Assembly: GCA_964471755.1 (NCBI GenBank) | Contig: CAYYJM010000116.1 | Location: 1-17,949 of the forward strand | Direction of reading: 5' to 3' | DNA: 17,949 nt | From: CAYYJM01 sp964471755 | Lineage (GTDB): Bacteria > Planctomycetota > Planctomycetia > Gemmatales > Gemmataceae | In this document: in pieces, positions 6,515 to 14,011 of the stretch | Layout: each line of letters opens with the position of its first letter | Position numbering within the stretch: position 1 is the first letter of the stretch | Position numbers and translations under genes: made by a program | Notes under the pieces: model-generated | What the model was told of the DNA's origin: nothing | What the model saw: the letters and a program-made list of their open reading frames with translations, nothing else | Databases searched by the model: none

Positions 6515-8281
6515 TCACCGATCGATCGGCATCTCAACGTCCTTCTTCTTCAGCAAATTCTTGATGTCCTCGATCCGGCGAAACCGTTCGATCGTCATCG
6601 GCCCCGTGTACACCTCGCTCTGAAGCTTCCGCGGCGGATACTCCGCGTAGGTCTTCATCAGAGTGGAGGTCGCCCGGTTGAACAGGGGCAGCGTCCACGT
6701 TTTTTCCGTGAAGCTGTTCATGAACAGATCGTAGCGCTCCTGCGGATCCTGCCACAGATCGTAGACAGCCGGCACGGTTGCGACGTACTTCTCCGGGCCA
6801 CGCCAGCCAAGCTCCGCTGCCGGATGCTCGCTGCCGGCCATCGCGCCATTATCGCCGCGCAGGTTGAAGACCGCCTTCCACTTGCCGACGCGGATCGCGC
6901 CGGGAGAAAGCTCCGTCTCCGTGAAGTAGTACCATACCTTCCGCGGCCAGCCCTTCTCGCCCTTGAATAGCGGCGTCATGTCGTAGCCATCGAAGATGAT
7001 CGGCTTGCCATCCCGATCCAGCTTCGGGAGTTCCACGCCAGCGACGGCGGCGAACGTTGTCAGCATGTCCAGACCGCCGACGATCTCATGGCTCTCCGTG
7101 TCCGGCTTGATGACTCCGGGCCACCAGGCAATCGCCGGCACTCGGCTGCCGCCTTCGCGGACGGTGCCCTTGCTGCCACGGAACGGTGTGTACCCCGCGT
7201 CGGGATGGACATCCTGCCACGCCCCATTGTCCACCGTGTAAAAAACGAGGGTATCCTTCTCGATGCCCAGTTCGCGGACCTTGGCCATGATTGCGCCAAT
7301 GTGATGATCGAGTTCCACCACCGAATCGGCGTACTTGCTCTTCGCCGGCGAGGCCCCCTTGAAGGCCTTGGCGGGGATGTTCGGCTGATGGTTCTTGCCG
7401 AAGTTGATGCTCATCAGGAAGGGCTTGTCCTGCTTGGCGAGCTTCTCGAGGTACTCCAGGGAAACCTTGGTCGTCATCACGTCGATTTCCGCGATGTTCT
7501 CATCGGTGATCTTGGCGACCTCGCGGACGGGCTTGCCGGCTTCCCCTTCCAGCAACCCGGTCGTGATCTTGGCGAACGCGGCTCGAATCTCCGGAGACAT
7601 GTCCGGGTTGAAGGACGCCAGTGGGTAGGTGTAGGCGTTGAGGTGGTAGAGGAAGGTATTTCGCATCACATCGAACCCGTGAGCGGTTGGCATCGCGTGG
7701 TCGGCCTCACCGAGATGCCACTTGCCCGCGAAGAAGGTGTTGTAGCCGGCCTTCTTCACGATCGAGGCGTAGGTCCATTCCGCCGCCGGCAAACCGCCAC
7801 CCTGGCCCTGAAAGGCGACGGTCGTCATGCCGCTGCGATTGGGGATGCGGCCGGTGATCATCGCCGCCCGGCCGGGGGTACAGCTGGGCTGACCGTAGAA
7901 CGACCAGAACTGCATCCCTTCCCGGGCCAGGCGATCCAGATTCGGTGTCGGCATGCCCCGGCCCGCGCCGCCGCCATAGCATCCGAGGTCGCCCCAGCCA
8001 GTGTCGTCGGAAATCAGGGCGATGATGTTTGGCTTCTTGCTTCCCTGGGCCCTGGCCGGGGGAGCCTGGTCCTGAGCGGCGACAAGCAACTCGTCTCGGC
8101 CGAGTCCGTCGCAACAGGACGGGCAGAGCGTGTCTCCGGCAGCCGCCAGCCGGGTCGGCGACGGTGACGGATCGGCTTCGCCGACACCGGCGAAGCGATT
8201 GAGTTTGCCTCCCGCGATCGCGTAGCCGAGCAGGCAGCCGGCCGCGAGGACCACGGTGGGAATCAAGAATCGCGAACGCAT
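6515..8281 (-). CDS. Exported arylsulfatase (FGly-type sulfatase)
   Basis: This type I sulfatase hydrolyses sulfate esters, probably on polysaccharides or aryl substrates, outside the cytoplasm. The 588-residue product has an N-terminal hydrophobic export segment (RFLIPTVVLAAGCLLGYAIA). A linker carries a cysteine cluster, CPSCC at 53-57. The sulfatase domain starts at about residue 83 with SDDTGWGDLG (calcium ligands D92, D93). The formylglycine motif CTPGR is at 134-138, GKWHLGE at 186-192, and a DNG metal-site motif at 351-353. The C134 motif is the Cys type, needing a formylglycine-generating enzyme. I chose the ATG at 8281 because GGAG lies nine bases upstream; an ATG three codons earlier abuts the binding site. 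It is divergent from an AraC-type regulator that may control it. Confidence 0.95.
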   Translation of the reverse strand: MRSRFLIPTVVLAAGCLLGYAIAGGKLNRFAGVGEADPSPSPTRLAAAGDTLCPSCCDGLGRDELLVAAQDQAPPARAQGSKKPNIIALISDDTGWGDLGCYGGGAGRGMPTPNLDRLAREGMQFWSFYGQPSCTPGRAAMITGRIPNRSGMTTVAFQGQGGGLPAAEWTYASIVKKAGYNTFFAGKWHLGEADHAMPTAHGFDVMRNTFLYHLNAYTYPLASFNPDMSPEIRAAFAKITTGLLEGEAGKPVREVAKITDENIAEIDVMTTKVSLEYLEKLAKQDKPFLMSINFGKNHQPNIPAKAFKGASPAKSKYADSVVELDHHIGAIMAKVRELGIEKDTLVFYTVDNGAWQDVHPDAGYTPFRGSKGTVREGGSRVPAIAWWPGVIKPDTESHEIVGGLDMLTTFAAVAGVELPKLDRDGKPIIFDGYDMTPLFKGEKGWPRKVWYYFTETELSPGAIRVGKWKAVFNLRGDNGAMAGSEHPAAELGWRGPEKYVATVPAVYDLWQDPQERYDLFMNSFTEKTWTLPLFNRATSTLMKTYAEYPPRKLQSEVYTGPMTIERFRRIEDIKNLLKKKDVEMPIDR

Positions 8282-8345
8282 GATGAACATCTCCTTGAAT
8301 GGACGGACAATCGCACGAGCCAGAACAAGATGTGCCCCGGTTGTC

Positions 8346-8374
8346 AGTTAAGCCACCAGTATCTGGCAGGTCAA
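8346..8374 (-). promoter_or_regulatory. Candidate promoter for the sulfatase gene
   Basis: Reading the minus strand: TTGACC (8374-8369), 17 bases, then TTAACT (8351-8346). The predicted leader is about 60 bases. The -10 is weak (3 of 6). It overlaps the opposing promoter of the AraC-type gene. Confidence 0.4.
8356..8366. promoter_or_regulatory. Short palindrome, possible operator, in the divergent promoter region
   Basis: CCAG-TAT-CTGG is a perfect inverted repeat. It lies in the -35/-10 spacer of the candidate sulfatase promoter and touches the -35 of the opposing promoter. A regulator bound here could affect both genes. AraC proteins usually bind direct repeats, so the ligand protein is uncertain. 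Confidence 0.35.
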
Positions 8375-8391
8375 CCGTGGAGAGGTAAGAT
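8363..8391 (+). promoter_or_regulatory. Candidate promoter for the AraC-type regulator
   Basis: CTGGCA (8363-8368), 17 bases, then TAAGAT (8386-8391), about 40 bases before the ATG at 8430. The hexamers resemble those at 3552 and 4637. Confidence 0.45.
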
Positions 8392-8429
8392 ATCCAGAAG
8401 ACGCAACTTTCCGGCCGAGGGGAGAAGCG

Positions 8430-9416
8430 ATGCCCGGCGATAGCTCACGCGCGGAGGGGACGAATCCAACCACTCCGACTCGCGCCTGTGACCTGACCAT
8501 CACCAACACCGACGATCTGGCCCGCCTCTTTCCTGGATGGGATGGCCGGTTCGAGCAGATTTCCGCTGGCCCGTTTCGCGGCCAGATTCAGTTCACCGAA
8601 AGCCGTCAGACCCGCGTCTTTCGGGCGGTCGTCAATCAGCGTGTCCTGAGTCGGGGAGCCCCCCAGCCCAACTGGGTTGATCTCTGCCCGGTCTTCGCCA
8701 CGAATCAGGAAACCCGCTGGCAGCGTCACTGCCTCGAACCGGACAGCCTCGTCCTGCGCGGGGTCGGCGTCAACGTCGACAACTTGACTGGCCGACAGGG
8801 AGAGATCCTTGTTTTATCGGTGCCGACAGAGTTGCTCGACAGGGCGGCAGAATACAGTCCGGGAGTGAATGCGCGATGCTGGCACGGCTGGCACGGTTAC
8901 CGTCGGAACCCGGCCTCGATCCAGGGCTTCCAGCGTCAGGTCCGCCGACTCCTGGCGGACGCCCTCGCTCCGGCCGCGTGCCTCGATCGCGAGCGGCACG
9001 CTCTCGAACAGGAGTGTCTCGCCCTCGCCATGCTGGCCATCGCCCCCGGCGACGAACCGGGCCACGGCCGGCGTCAGCACCGCCGTGAGCATTTGGTCCG
9101 CCGGGTGGAGGACTTCCTCCGCGCTCATCTCCTCGCCCCGATTGGCCTTGTCGATCTGTGCGCCGAGTTCCGGGTCAGTGCCCGAACGCTGCAATACGCC
9201 TTCCGGAATCGCTATACCGTCGGCCCGATCGAGTTCCTTCGCATCCTGCGTCTGAATGCTGTTCGGGCCGATCTGAAACGGACCCAGCTCGACGGGCAAC
9301 CGATCCATACCGTTGCCCGCCGCTGGGGTTACCGCCATCTGGGGAACTTCGCCGCCGAATACCGGCGACTCTTCGGCGAACTCCCCTCCGAGACGCGCCG
9401 GGCCTCTCTTCGATGA
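8430..9416 (+). CDS. AraC-family transcriptional regulator
   Basis: The 328-residue product has an N-terminal domain (about residues 20-140) resembling the beta-rich sensing region of planctomycete AraC/EutR-like proteins. The C-terminal AraC DNA-binding domain covers about residues 215-320. Its first helix-turn-helix is LVDLCAEFRVSARTLQYAFR, followed by GPIEFLRILRLNAVRADL. The second helix-turn-helix is HTVARRWGYRHLGNFAAEYR, and the family ending RLFGELPSETRR follows. GAGGGGAG just upstream of the ATG is a strong ribosome binding site. The gene is divergent from the sulfatase gene with 148 bases between starts, so local control of the sulfatase is a reasonable inference. The effector is unknown. 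Confidence 0.9.
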   Translation: MPGDSSRAEGTNPTTPTRACDLTITNTDDLARLFPGWDGRFEQISAGPFRGQIQFTESRQTRVFRAVVNQRVLSRGAPQPNWVDLCPVFATNQETRWQRHCLEPDSLVLRGVGVNVDNLTGRQGEILVLSVPTELLDRAAEYSPGVNARCWHGWHGYRRNPASIQGFQRQVRRLLADALAPAACLDRERHALEQECLALAMLAIAPGDEPGHGRRQHRREHLVRRVEDFLRAHLLAPIGLVDLCAEFRVSARTLQYAFRNRYTVGPIEFLRILRLNAVRADLKRTQLDGQPIHTVARRWGYRHLGNFAAEYRRLFGELPSETRRASLR

Positions 9417-9429
9417 AGGCACACCGCAA

Positions 9430-9747
9430 CTACCTGGAGCCCTTCTTGTCCTTGGCCTTCTTGTCCTTGGCCGCCTGCTTGGTGACGACCTTCGCCTTGG
9501 GCAGGATGGCCTTCAGCCGACTGACGGCCTCCTCGGCCTCCTTGAACGAGGCGAATCCACTTGGGCTCGACATGGCGAGCAGCTTGCCCTCGTCGTCGCG
9601 AATCGAGAAGCGGAACTTGCCGTCCTTGCCCTCGCCGATCTCGACGACGCCGGCCTCGGCCGCCTTCTTCGTCTGAGCCCCGACGAACTTCAGGACCGGG
9701 CAGTTGACCAGAAACAACAACGCCAGACCGAACATCACCGCGCGCAT
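9430..9747 (-). CDS. Exported DUF1508 (YegP-like) protein
   Basis: The 105-residue product begins with a signal peptide (MRAVMFGLALLFLVNCPVLK, likely cut near GAQ at 23-25). A single DUF1508/YegP-like domain follows at about 41-82: GKFRFSIRDDEGKLLAMS, then GFASFKEAEEAVSRLKAIL. The tail is very Lys-rich (KDKKAKDKKGSR). The family is a small alpha-beta fold of unknown biochemical role; E. coli YegP has two copies of the domain, here there is one. I chose the ATG at 9747 because GGAG sits nine bases upstream and the hydrophobic signal starts there; the open frame runs further upstream without meaning. It is convergent with the AraC gene, 13 bases apart. Confidence 0.85.
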   Translation of the reverse strand: MRAVMFGLALLFLVNCPVLKFVGAQTKKAAEAGVVEIGEGKDGKFRFSIRDDEGKLLAMSSPSGFASFKEAEEAVSRLKAILPKAKVVTKQAAKDKKAKDKKGSR

Positions 9748-9782
9748 GAAAGAAATCTCCACCTGGATAAAGAAACGATTCC

Positions 9783-9809
9783 GCAGGTCCGCCGAACGAG
9801 CGGGCCTGC
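9783..9809 (-). terminator. Candidate terminator after the membrane protein gene
   Basis: On the minus strand GCAGG-C-CCGC pairs with GCGG-A-CCTGC with one mismatch. It is followed by GAATCGTTTCTTT. The T tract is interrupted, so termination may be partial. Confidence 0.4.
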
Positions 9810-9818
9810 ACCGGTCGG

Positions 9819-10322
9819 TCACTTGTCCGCTGGCGTCGTCGGCGACGCTTCCGGAATGACATACTGCGGCCACTTGCCCGTCTGGAAGAACTGAACGAAG
9901 GTCAGGACCAGCGAGATCACGGCCAGTATCAGGAAGATCTTCACGAAGAGGGCCAGCAACTCGTACATCTTGCGCAGATTGTCCAGAGCGAGCATCAGGA
10001 AGCTGATGTCTCGGCCGCGCGTCTCGACGATGGCCCGGAAGCCGAGCGAGGCCGTCAGCGTCCACTGGGCCAGGCCGAAGAAGATGAGCAGCTCGATCAG
10101 CAGGAAGATCAGGGTGCCGATCACTTGCCAGTCGCGGTACGCCCCGGTCTGCACGGTCCAGATCATGCCCATGATCAGGTTCGTCAGGCAGAACGCCGCC
10201 AGGGCGAAGGCGGGCAGGGCGACCCACTTCATCGAGTTGCCGAGGTTCGAGATGACCTCGTTCTGTTCCGGCGTGAACTCATACGGTTCGGCCGGCGTCT
10301 TCGAGGGTTCTTGCGTACTCAT
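9819..10322 (-). CDS. Three-helix membrane protein of unknown function
   Basis: I do not recognise this 167-residue protein. The N-terminal 30 residues are polar. Hydrophobic helices lie at about 32-56 (KWVALPAFALAAFCLTNLIM), 66-88 (VIGTLIFLLIELLIFFGLAQ) and 121-146 (LLALFVKIFLILAVISLVLT). Between helices two and three is a charged segment, RAIVETRGRDISFLMLALDN, that may be an amphipathic cytoplasmic element. The C-terminus is short and Pro/Thr-rich. I chose the ATG at 10322 because GGAG lies seven bases upstream; the frame is open to 10409 but has no such site. It lies between the HAD hydrolase and DUF1508 genes on the same strand, 179 and 71 bases apart. Confidence 0.75.
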   Translation of the reverse strand: MSTQEPSKTPAEPYEFTPEQNEVISNLGNSMKWVALPAFALAAFCLTNLIMGMIWTVQTGAYRDWQVIGTLIFLLIELLIFFGLAQWTLTASLGFRAIVETRGRDISFLMLALDNLRKMYELLALFVKIFLILAVISLVLTFVQFFQTGKWPQYVIPEASPTTPADK

Positions 10323-10501
10323 GAGCGTTCTCCGTGGGATGCCAGGGCTCGGGTCGGATGCCGAAGTGAGTGTGAGCCTCGCGTCGGAAGACGACCCGGA
10401 GGCCCTCACTCGTTCCGCGCTGGTTCCGCCGTAGTTCTAGGTGATCCGCGCAACACGTCAACGAGGCCGGAGACGGTTTTCTTCTCCTGACAGGCCGGCA
10501 C

Positions 10502-11494
10502 TCACCGAGCCGGCGGGAAGATCGTCTTCCACTCCTTCTTCATGTCGACCACGATCCAGCCGCGTTTCGGTGCCTCGGTCAGGGCCCGGTCGAGTCGGCC
10601 GACGCGGGTGTCGCGATCGTACACATACTCGCGCTCGGCGTCGGTGTGATGGACGATCAGGCCGAGACGCGGTCCCTTGCCACTGGTCGTGTACTCGAGC
10701 ATCTCGAAGTCGCCGTCGGAATTGCCGAACGCCAGGATGGGCCGACGGCCGATGTTCCGGCCGATGCCGACCGGCTTACCGGCCTTGTCGTCGATGAAAT
10801 CGAGCGTCGCGGTCCGTTCCAGTACCGGCTTGCCGTCGCGATGTTCGTACTTCAGGCCGATCCGGCTGCCGACGATCTGCTGCGGCGGGATACCGTAAGC
10901 CCCTTCCGTCCAGGCCCGCATGAAGCCGACCTCGCCGCCGGAAACGATGAACGTCTTGAAGCCGTTGGCTCGCAGATAGGCGAGCAACTCGATCTGCGGC
11001 TGGTAGACGAGCTGGGTGTACGGCCGCTTGAAGCGTGGATGACGAGCGGTCTTGAGCCAGTCGTTCACGATGACGCTGAACTCATCGGGCGTCATGCCGG
11101 CGTGGGTGACGGCGATGACTTCCATGATCGCCTTTTCGCCGGCGGCCAGGGCTGCCTTGTAGTCCCCCTCGAGGATGCCCTTGTACGGCTGCCTCGTCTT
11201 CCAGTCGGGGTTCCTGTCGGCCAGGGCCTTCACGCGATCGAAGGTGAAGGCGACCTCGAAGTAAATCGGATGCTCGCACCAGAGGGTGCCATCGTTATCG
11301 AACGTGGCGATGCGCTCGGCGACGGGCACGAAGTCCGGGCCGCCTGCCTTCGTCACCCGTGCCACGAAGTCGAGCAGGGCCTTCCGGGCCGGGCCCTCGT
11401 TCCAGGACGGCAAGGGATCCTCGGCCGCCTGGATGGGCGCGACCAGTGACAGGCCGGCGACAGCGAACACGAGACAGAGCAGGGACAGTTTCAT
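10502..11494 (-). CDS. Secreted HAD-superfamily phosphatase (phosphoserine-phosphatase-like)
   Basis: The 330-residue product has a cleavable signal peptide (KLSLLCLVFAVAGLSLVAPI, cut near QAA at 22-24). The HAD phosphohydrolase fold follows. Motif I is TFDNDGTLW, with nucleophile D66 and acid D68. Motif II is FIVSGGEVGF with its Ser. The acidic motif is ILAFGNSDGDFEML. A long helical cap lies between motifs I and II. Members of this group are annotated as haloacid dehalogenase-like hydrolases; the substrate is unknown, but an extracytoplasmic phosphate monoester is likely. GGAGAA lies seven bases before the ATG. The gene is divergent from the cystathionine beta-synthase gene, with 186 bases between starts. 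Confidence 0.92.
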   Translation of the reverse strand: MKLSLLCLVFAVAGLSLVAPIQAAEDPLPSWNEGPARKALLDFVARVTKAGGPDFVPVAERIATFDNDGTLWCEHPIYFEVAFTFDRVKALADRNPDWKTRQPYKGILEGDYKAALAAGEKAIMEVIAVTHAGMTPDEFSVIVNDWLKTARHPRFKRPYTQLVYQPQIELLAYLRANGFKTFIVSGGEVGFMRAWTEGAYGIPPQQIVGSRIGLKYEHRDGKPVLERTATLDFIDDKAGKPVGIGRNIGRRPILAFGNSDGDFEMLEYTTSGKGPRLGLIVHHTDAEREYVYDRDTRVGRLDRALTEAPKRGWIVVDMKKEWKTIFPPAR

Positions 11495-11637
11495 GGAGCA
11501 TTCTCCGCGCTGGCGGTCGGATGGGACCGAATCACTGGATTGCTACCAGGTCTGGCCCAGCCTTCAAGGACAAAGCGGGGAAGATCCTTCGCTTCCAAAT
11601 CCGGCCGACCCGTCTTCCCTCCGGACGCTCGACCGGC

Positions 11638-11643
11638 CACAAT
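11638..11643 (+). promoter_or_regulatory. Possible -10 box for the cbs gene
   Basis: CACAAT lies about 40 bases before the GTG start and equals the -10 hexamer at 3575. The matching -35 position holds only TTCCCT (11615-11620), so the promoter is weakly supported. Confidence 0.25.
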
Positions 11644-11680
11644 ACGTTGCGGACGACCCATCCCGGAAGGAGGCACGCCA

Positions 11681-12912
11681 GTGCAGCAGAACATTCTCAA
11701 GTCGATCGGCTGGACCCCTCTGGTTCGCCTCCAGCGCGTCGCCAGCGGCGTGCCGGCCCAGCTCTTCGTCAAGATGGAATCGCTCAACCCCGGCGGCAGC
11801 GTCAAGGATCGCGTCGGCCTGGCCATGATCACCGAGGCCGAGCGGCAGGGGCTGCTCCGGCCCGGCGGCACCATCATCGAGGCGACGGCCGGCAACACCG
11901 GCGTCGGCCTGGCCATGGTCGCCGCCGTCAAGGGCTACCGCTGCATCTTCGTTCTGCCCGACAAGATGTCCCAGGAGAAAATCCTGCTCCTGAAGGCCTA
12001 CGGTGCCGAGGTCGTCATCACGCCGACGAACGTCCCGCCCGACTCGCCGGACAGCTACGGTGGCGTTGCCGATCGCCTGGCCCGCGAGATTCCCGGAGCC
12101 TGGCGGCCCAATCAGTTCACGAACATGTCCAATCCGGAGGTCCACTACCGCACGACCGGCCCGGAGATGCCGATCCGGAGGGGAGCGTGCTGTCCGGCGG
12201 TACGCCGAAGTCGTGGAAGGTCGAGGGCATCGGCGAGGACTTCGTGCCGCGCACGTTCAATAGCCAACTCGTCGATGACTGGGTCCGGATCGGTGATGCC
12301 GAGTCCTTCGCGACGGCCCGCGCACTGGCCCGTGCCGAGGGCATCCTGGCCGGCGGCTCGTCCGGCACCAACGTCGCCGCCGCCCTGCGCTACGCCCGGC
12401 GTCTCCAACCCGGCCAGATCATCGTCACGATCATCTGCGACACGGGCCGGAACTACCTCAGCAAGTTCTACGACGACACCTGGCTCGCCGCGAACCACCT
12501 GACGACGACGAGCCAGCCCGTCTCGACGGCCGGCGATCTGCTCCGGCAGCGTGGCAGTCGGGTGCTGACGTCGATCATGCCAGAAGCGACCGTGGCCGAG
12601 GCGATCGACCTGATGCAGAACGCGGGCATCTCGCAGCTGCCGGTGCTGAAGGAGGGCGAGGCGGCCGGCAGCATCCAGGAGGTGACCCTGGCCCGGATCC
12701 TGCACGACAAGGAGGACCCGGCCAGGGTCAAGGTCGGCGACGTGATGGCCCGGCCACTGCCGCAGGTCGATGGCAGCGTTCATCTCGACGAGGTTTATCG
12801 CCTGCTGCTCTCGGGCAACACGGGCGTCCTGGTCACGCACGAGGGCAAGGTGCTGGACATCATCACCCGGATCGATCTGGTGCAGTATTACAAGACGCAG
12901 CGGGGGAAGTGA
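11681..12912 (+). pseudogene. cbs: Cystathionine beta-synthase with internal deletion and frame change
   Basis: Intact family members condense serine and homocysteine to cystathionine using PLP. The first half (11681 to about 12168, frame 2) starts at a GTG after GGAAGGAGG. It has the PLP lysine K42 (NPGGSVKDRVG) and the TAGNTGVG loop, ending at TTGPEM. The second half (about 12169-12912, frame 1) resumes at ADPEGSVLSGG, has the AGGSSGTN motif, then two CBS domains (SIMPEATVAEAIDLMQNAGI; VGDVMARPLPQVDG). Relative to the family about 39 residues (about 118 nt) are missing at the join, including the GTGGT phosphate-binding loop. Adding them back gives about 449 residues, a normal length. Both halves are otherwise undamaged, so this is either a very recent mutation or an assembly collapse. 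Confidence 0.88.
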
Positions 12913-12922
12913 CCCTGCCGGC

Positions 12923-13147
12923 TCATTGCGGGGGCAGAGTCAAGAGGATCTGGCACACGGAACCGGGGACGAAACACCGGCGTTCCCGATGAGGGCTGAC
13001 GTACAGGTAGAAGCGGTCCCAGAGGCTGACCGCTTCGGGATGCGGAACCTCCACACGATCCCCGCTCACGAACTCGATCAGGAACGGCCGGAATGGACGC
13101 TGGTGCGACAGGATTCGCAGGATCCGGTCCAGTTCTTCGGGAGTCAT
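12923..13147 (-). CDS. Small hypothetical protein, second of a paralogous pair
   Basis: This 74-residue protein begins MTPEELDRILRILSHQRPFR. The core PFLIEFVSGDRVEVPHPEAV is a short beta-hairpin-like segment. The tail reaches VCQILLTLPPQ, with the weak consensus of a small planctomycete hypothetical family that I know only by pattern. It shares with its upstream neighbour the layout L-x-x-x-L, then R-x-PF-x-PF-(L/V)-(I/V)-E, then a (S/D)G-x-V-x-(V/I) strand. Its ATG overlaps the stop of the upstream paralogue in an ATGA tetranucleotide, so translation is probably coupled. No signal peptide, cysteine motif or helix-turn-helix is visible. It is convergent with cbs, ten bases apart. Confidence 0.75.
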   Translation of the reverse strand: MTPEELDRILRILSHQRPFRPFLIEFVSGDRVEVPHPEAVSLWDRFYLYVSPHRERRCFVPGSVCQILLTLPPQ

Positions 13148-13371
13148 GAGGACATCTCGTGGGCGGCTTCCCGGATGGCGCGAACCTCTTCGCAATCGAA
13201 AAAGACGAGATCCTTCGTTGCCGTCCCGTAGGTTGCCGCTCCCCCCGCGAAGGCCAGGCTCCGTTGCTCGATGAGAATGACCCGACCATCGAGCAGTTCC
13301 ACGACGAACGGCTGGAACGGTTCCCGGCGAAGGAATTGCCGGAGAGAGTCTTCAAAGTCCTGCTGGCTCAT
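13144..13371 (-). CDS. Small hypothetical protein, first of a paralogous pair
   Basis: This 75-residue protein starts MSQQDFEDSLRQFLRREPFQ and continues PFVVELLDGRVILIEQRSLA. It then has a variable middle and DLVFFDCEEVRAIREAAHE. It is a divergent tandem copy of the gene that follows: both have a short N-terminal helix, a (R/Q)-x-PF-x-PF motif and a DG or GD hairpin. AAGGA about ten bases before the ATG is an acceptable ribosome binding site. Function unknown; the shared motif suggests a small beta fold that binds something rather than an enzyme. Together the two genes may form a heteromeric pair. Confidence 0.75.
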   Translation of the reverse strand: MSQQDFEDSLRQFLRREPFQPFVVELLDGRVILIEQRSLAFAGGAATYGTATKDLVFFDCEEVRAIREAAHEMSS

Positions 13372-13465
13372 GTGGTTCGGGTTCCTTGGGAGGTGTTAGA
13401 TATCGGCGACCTCTTCGGCTGAAGGCAAGAGCCGGGCGGTATTCTCCAACGCTCGCGCGTCCATA

Positions 13466-13485
13466 CCTTCATCGTATCATGAAGG
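13466..13485. promoter_or_regulatory. Inverted repeat over a candidate promoter of the small-protein pair
   Basis: CCTTCAT-CGTATC-ATGAAGG is a perfect 7-bp palindrome with a 6-base centre. On the minus strand it covers a possible -10, TACGAT (13476-13471), placed 17 bases from TTGTTC (13499-13494). It could be an operator about 95 bases upstream of the gene start; the promoter call itself is weak. Confidence 0.35.
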
Positions 13486-13608
13486 CGAACCCGGAACAAC
13501 CATCGAGCCTTGGAGTTGAGCCGGTTGCGCTGTCGGGGGGCCTGATGGCTCTTGGGTTTACGATGCGTCCTCGGCGGCGTTACCCCAGCCGGCCCCTATT
13601 TTTCTAGC

Positions 13609-13628
13609 GGTGACACACATCTGTCACC
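13609..13628. repeat. Perfect 7-bp inverted repeat
   Basis: GGTGACA-CACATC-TGTCACC. Directly to the right, GTCACAGACACGATTTTT repeats part of the motif and ends in five T. It could be a small terminator-like or operator element; no adjacent gene clearly uses it. Confidence 0.55.
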
Positions 13629-13799
13629 GTCACAGACACGATTTTTACCCCAGCCACCTCCCGAGCGGGGGATCTGGTGCGATGCGCCGCAAACCACAGC
13701 CACAAAGACACTTGCGATGCCCTGGCTTGCGCTTATGCGTTCCACCCACCGGCGCGCCCCTCAAAATCCCCTACCACCCGCAATAGCGCAACCGACTCC

Positions 13800-13996
13800 T
13801 TGGAGTTCGCCCAGTGTTGGCGGGAACTGAAACGCAAGGGAAAAGGAATCGCTTGTTCGGCAGGGAGTTCCGACGCTTGCCCGCTTCCCTGCCGAGCGCA
13901 CAGTGGTTCCTCGTCGAACCAACCGTGTGCGCCCGTATTCTTCGAGAATCGTAGCCCCTTGCGAATCAGGCCTTTCCCACACTGGGTGAACTCCAA
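13800..13996. repeat. Imperfect inverted duplication around a 9-bp hairpin
   Basis: The left arm 13800-13852 and the right arm 13944-13996 (read on the minus strand) align over about 53 bases. Identical blocks include TTGGAGTTC, CCCAGTGT, CTGA and CGCAAGGG. Between the arms lies a perfect stem CGGCAGGGA / TCCCTGCCG (13858-13866 and 13886-13894) with a 19-base loop. Both arms translate in one frame to related peptides (LEFAQCWRELKRKG and MEFTQCGKGLIRKG), with differences partly synonymous, so the arms may derive from a coding sequence. Confidence 0.75.
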
Positions 13997-14011
13997 TCGA
14001 GCCTGGGAAAA

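Noticed and set aside
7088..8167. 359-codon open frame on the plus strand
   Set aside because: It lies fully antisense to the sulfatase, whose motifs are clear; long antisense frames are common at this GC content.
8215..8281. Lipoprotein signal in the sulfatase (LAAGC)
   Set aside because: The residue at -3 is Ala and the hydrophobic segment continues past the Cys, so a simple signal peptide or anchor is more likely.
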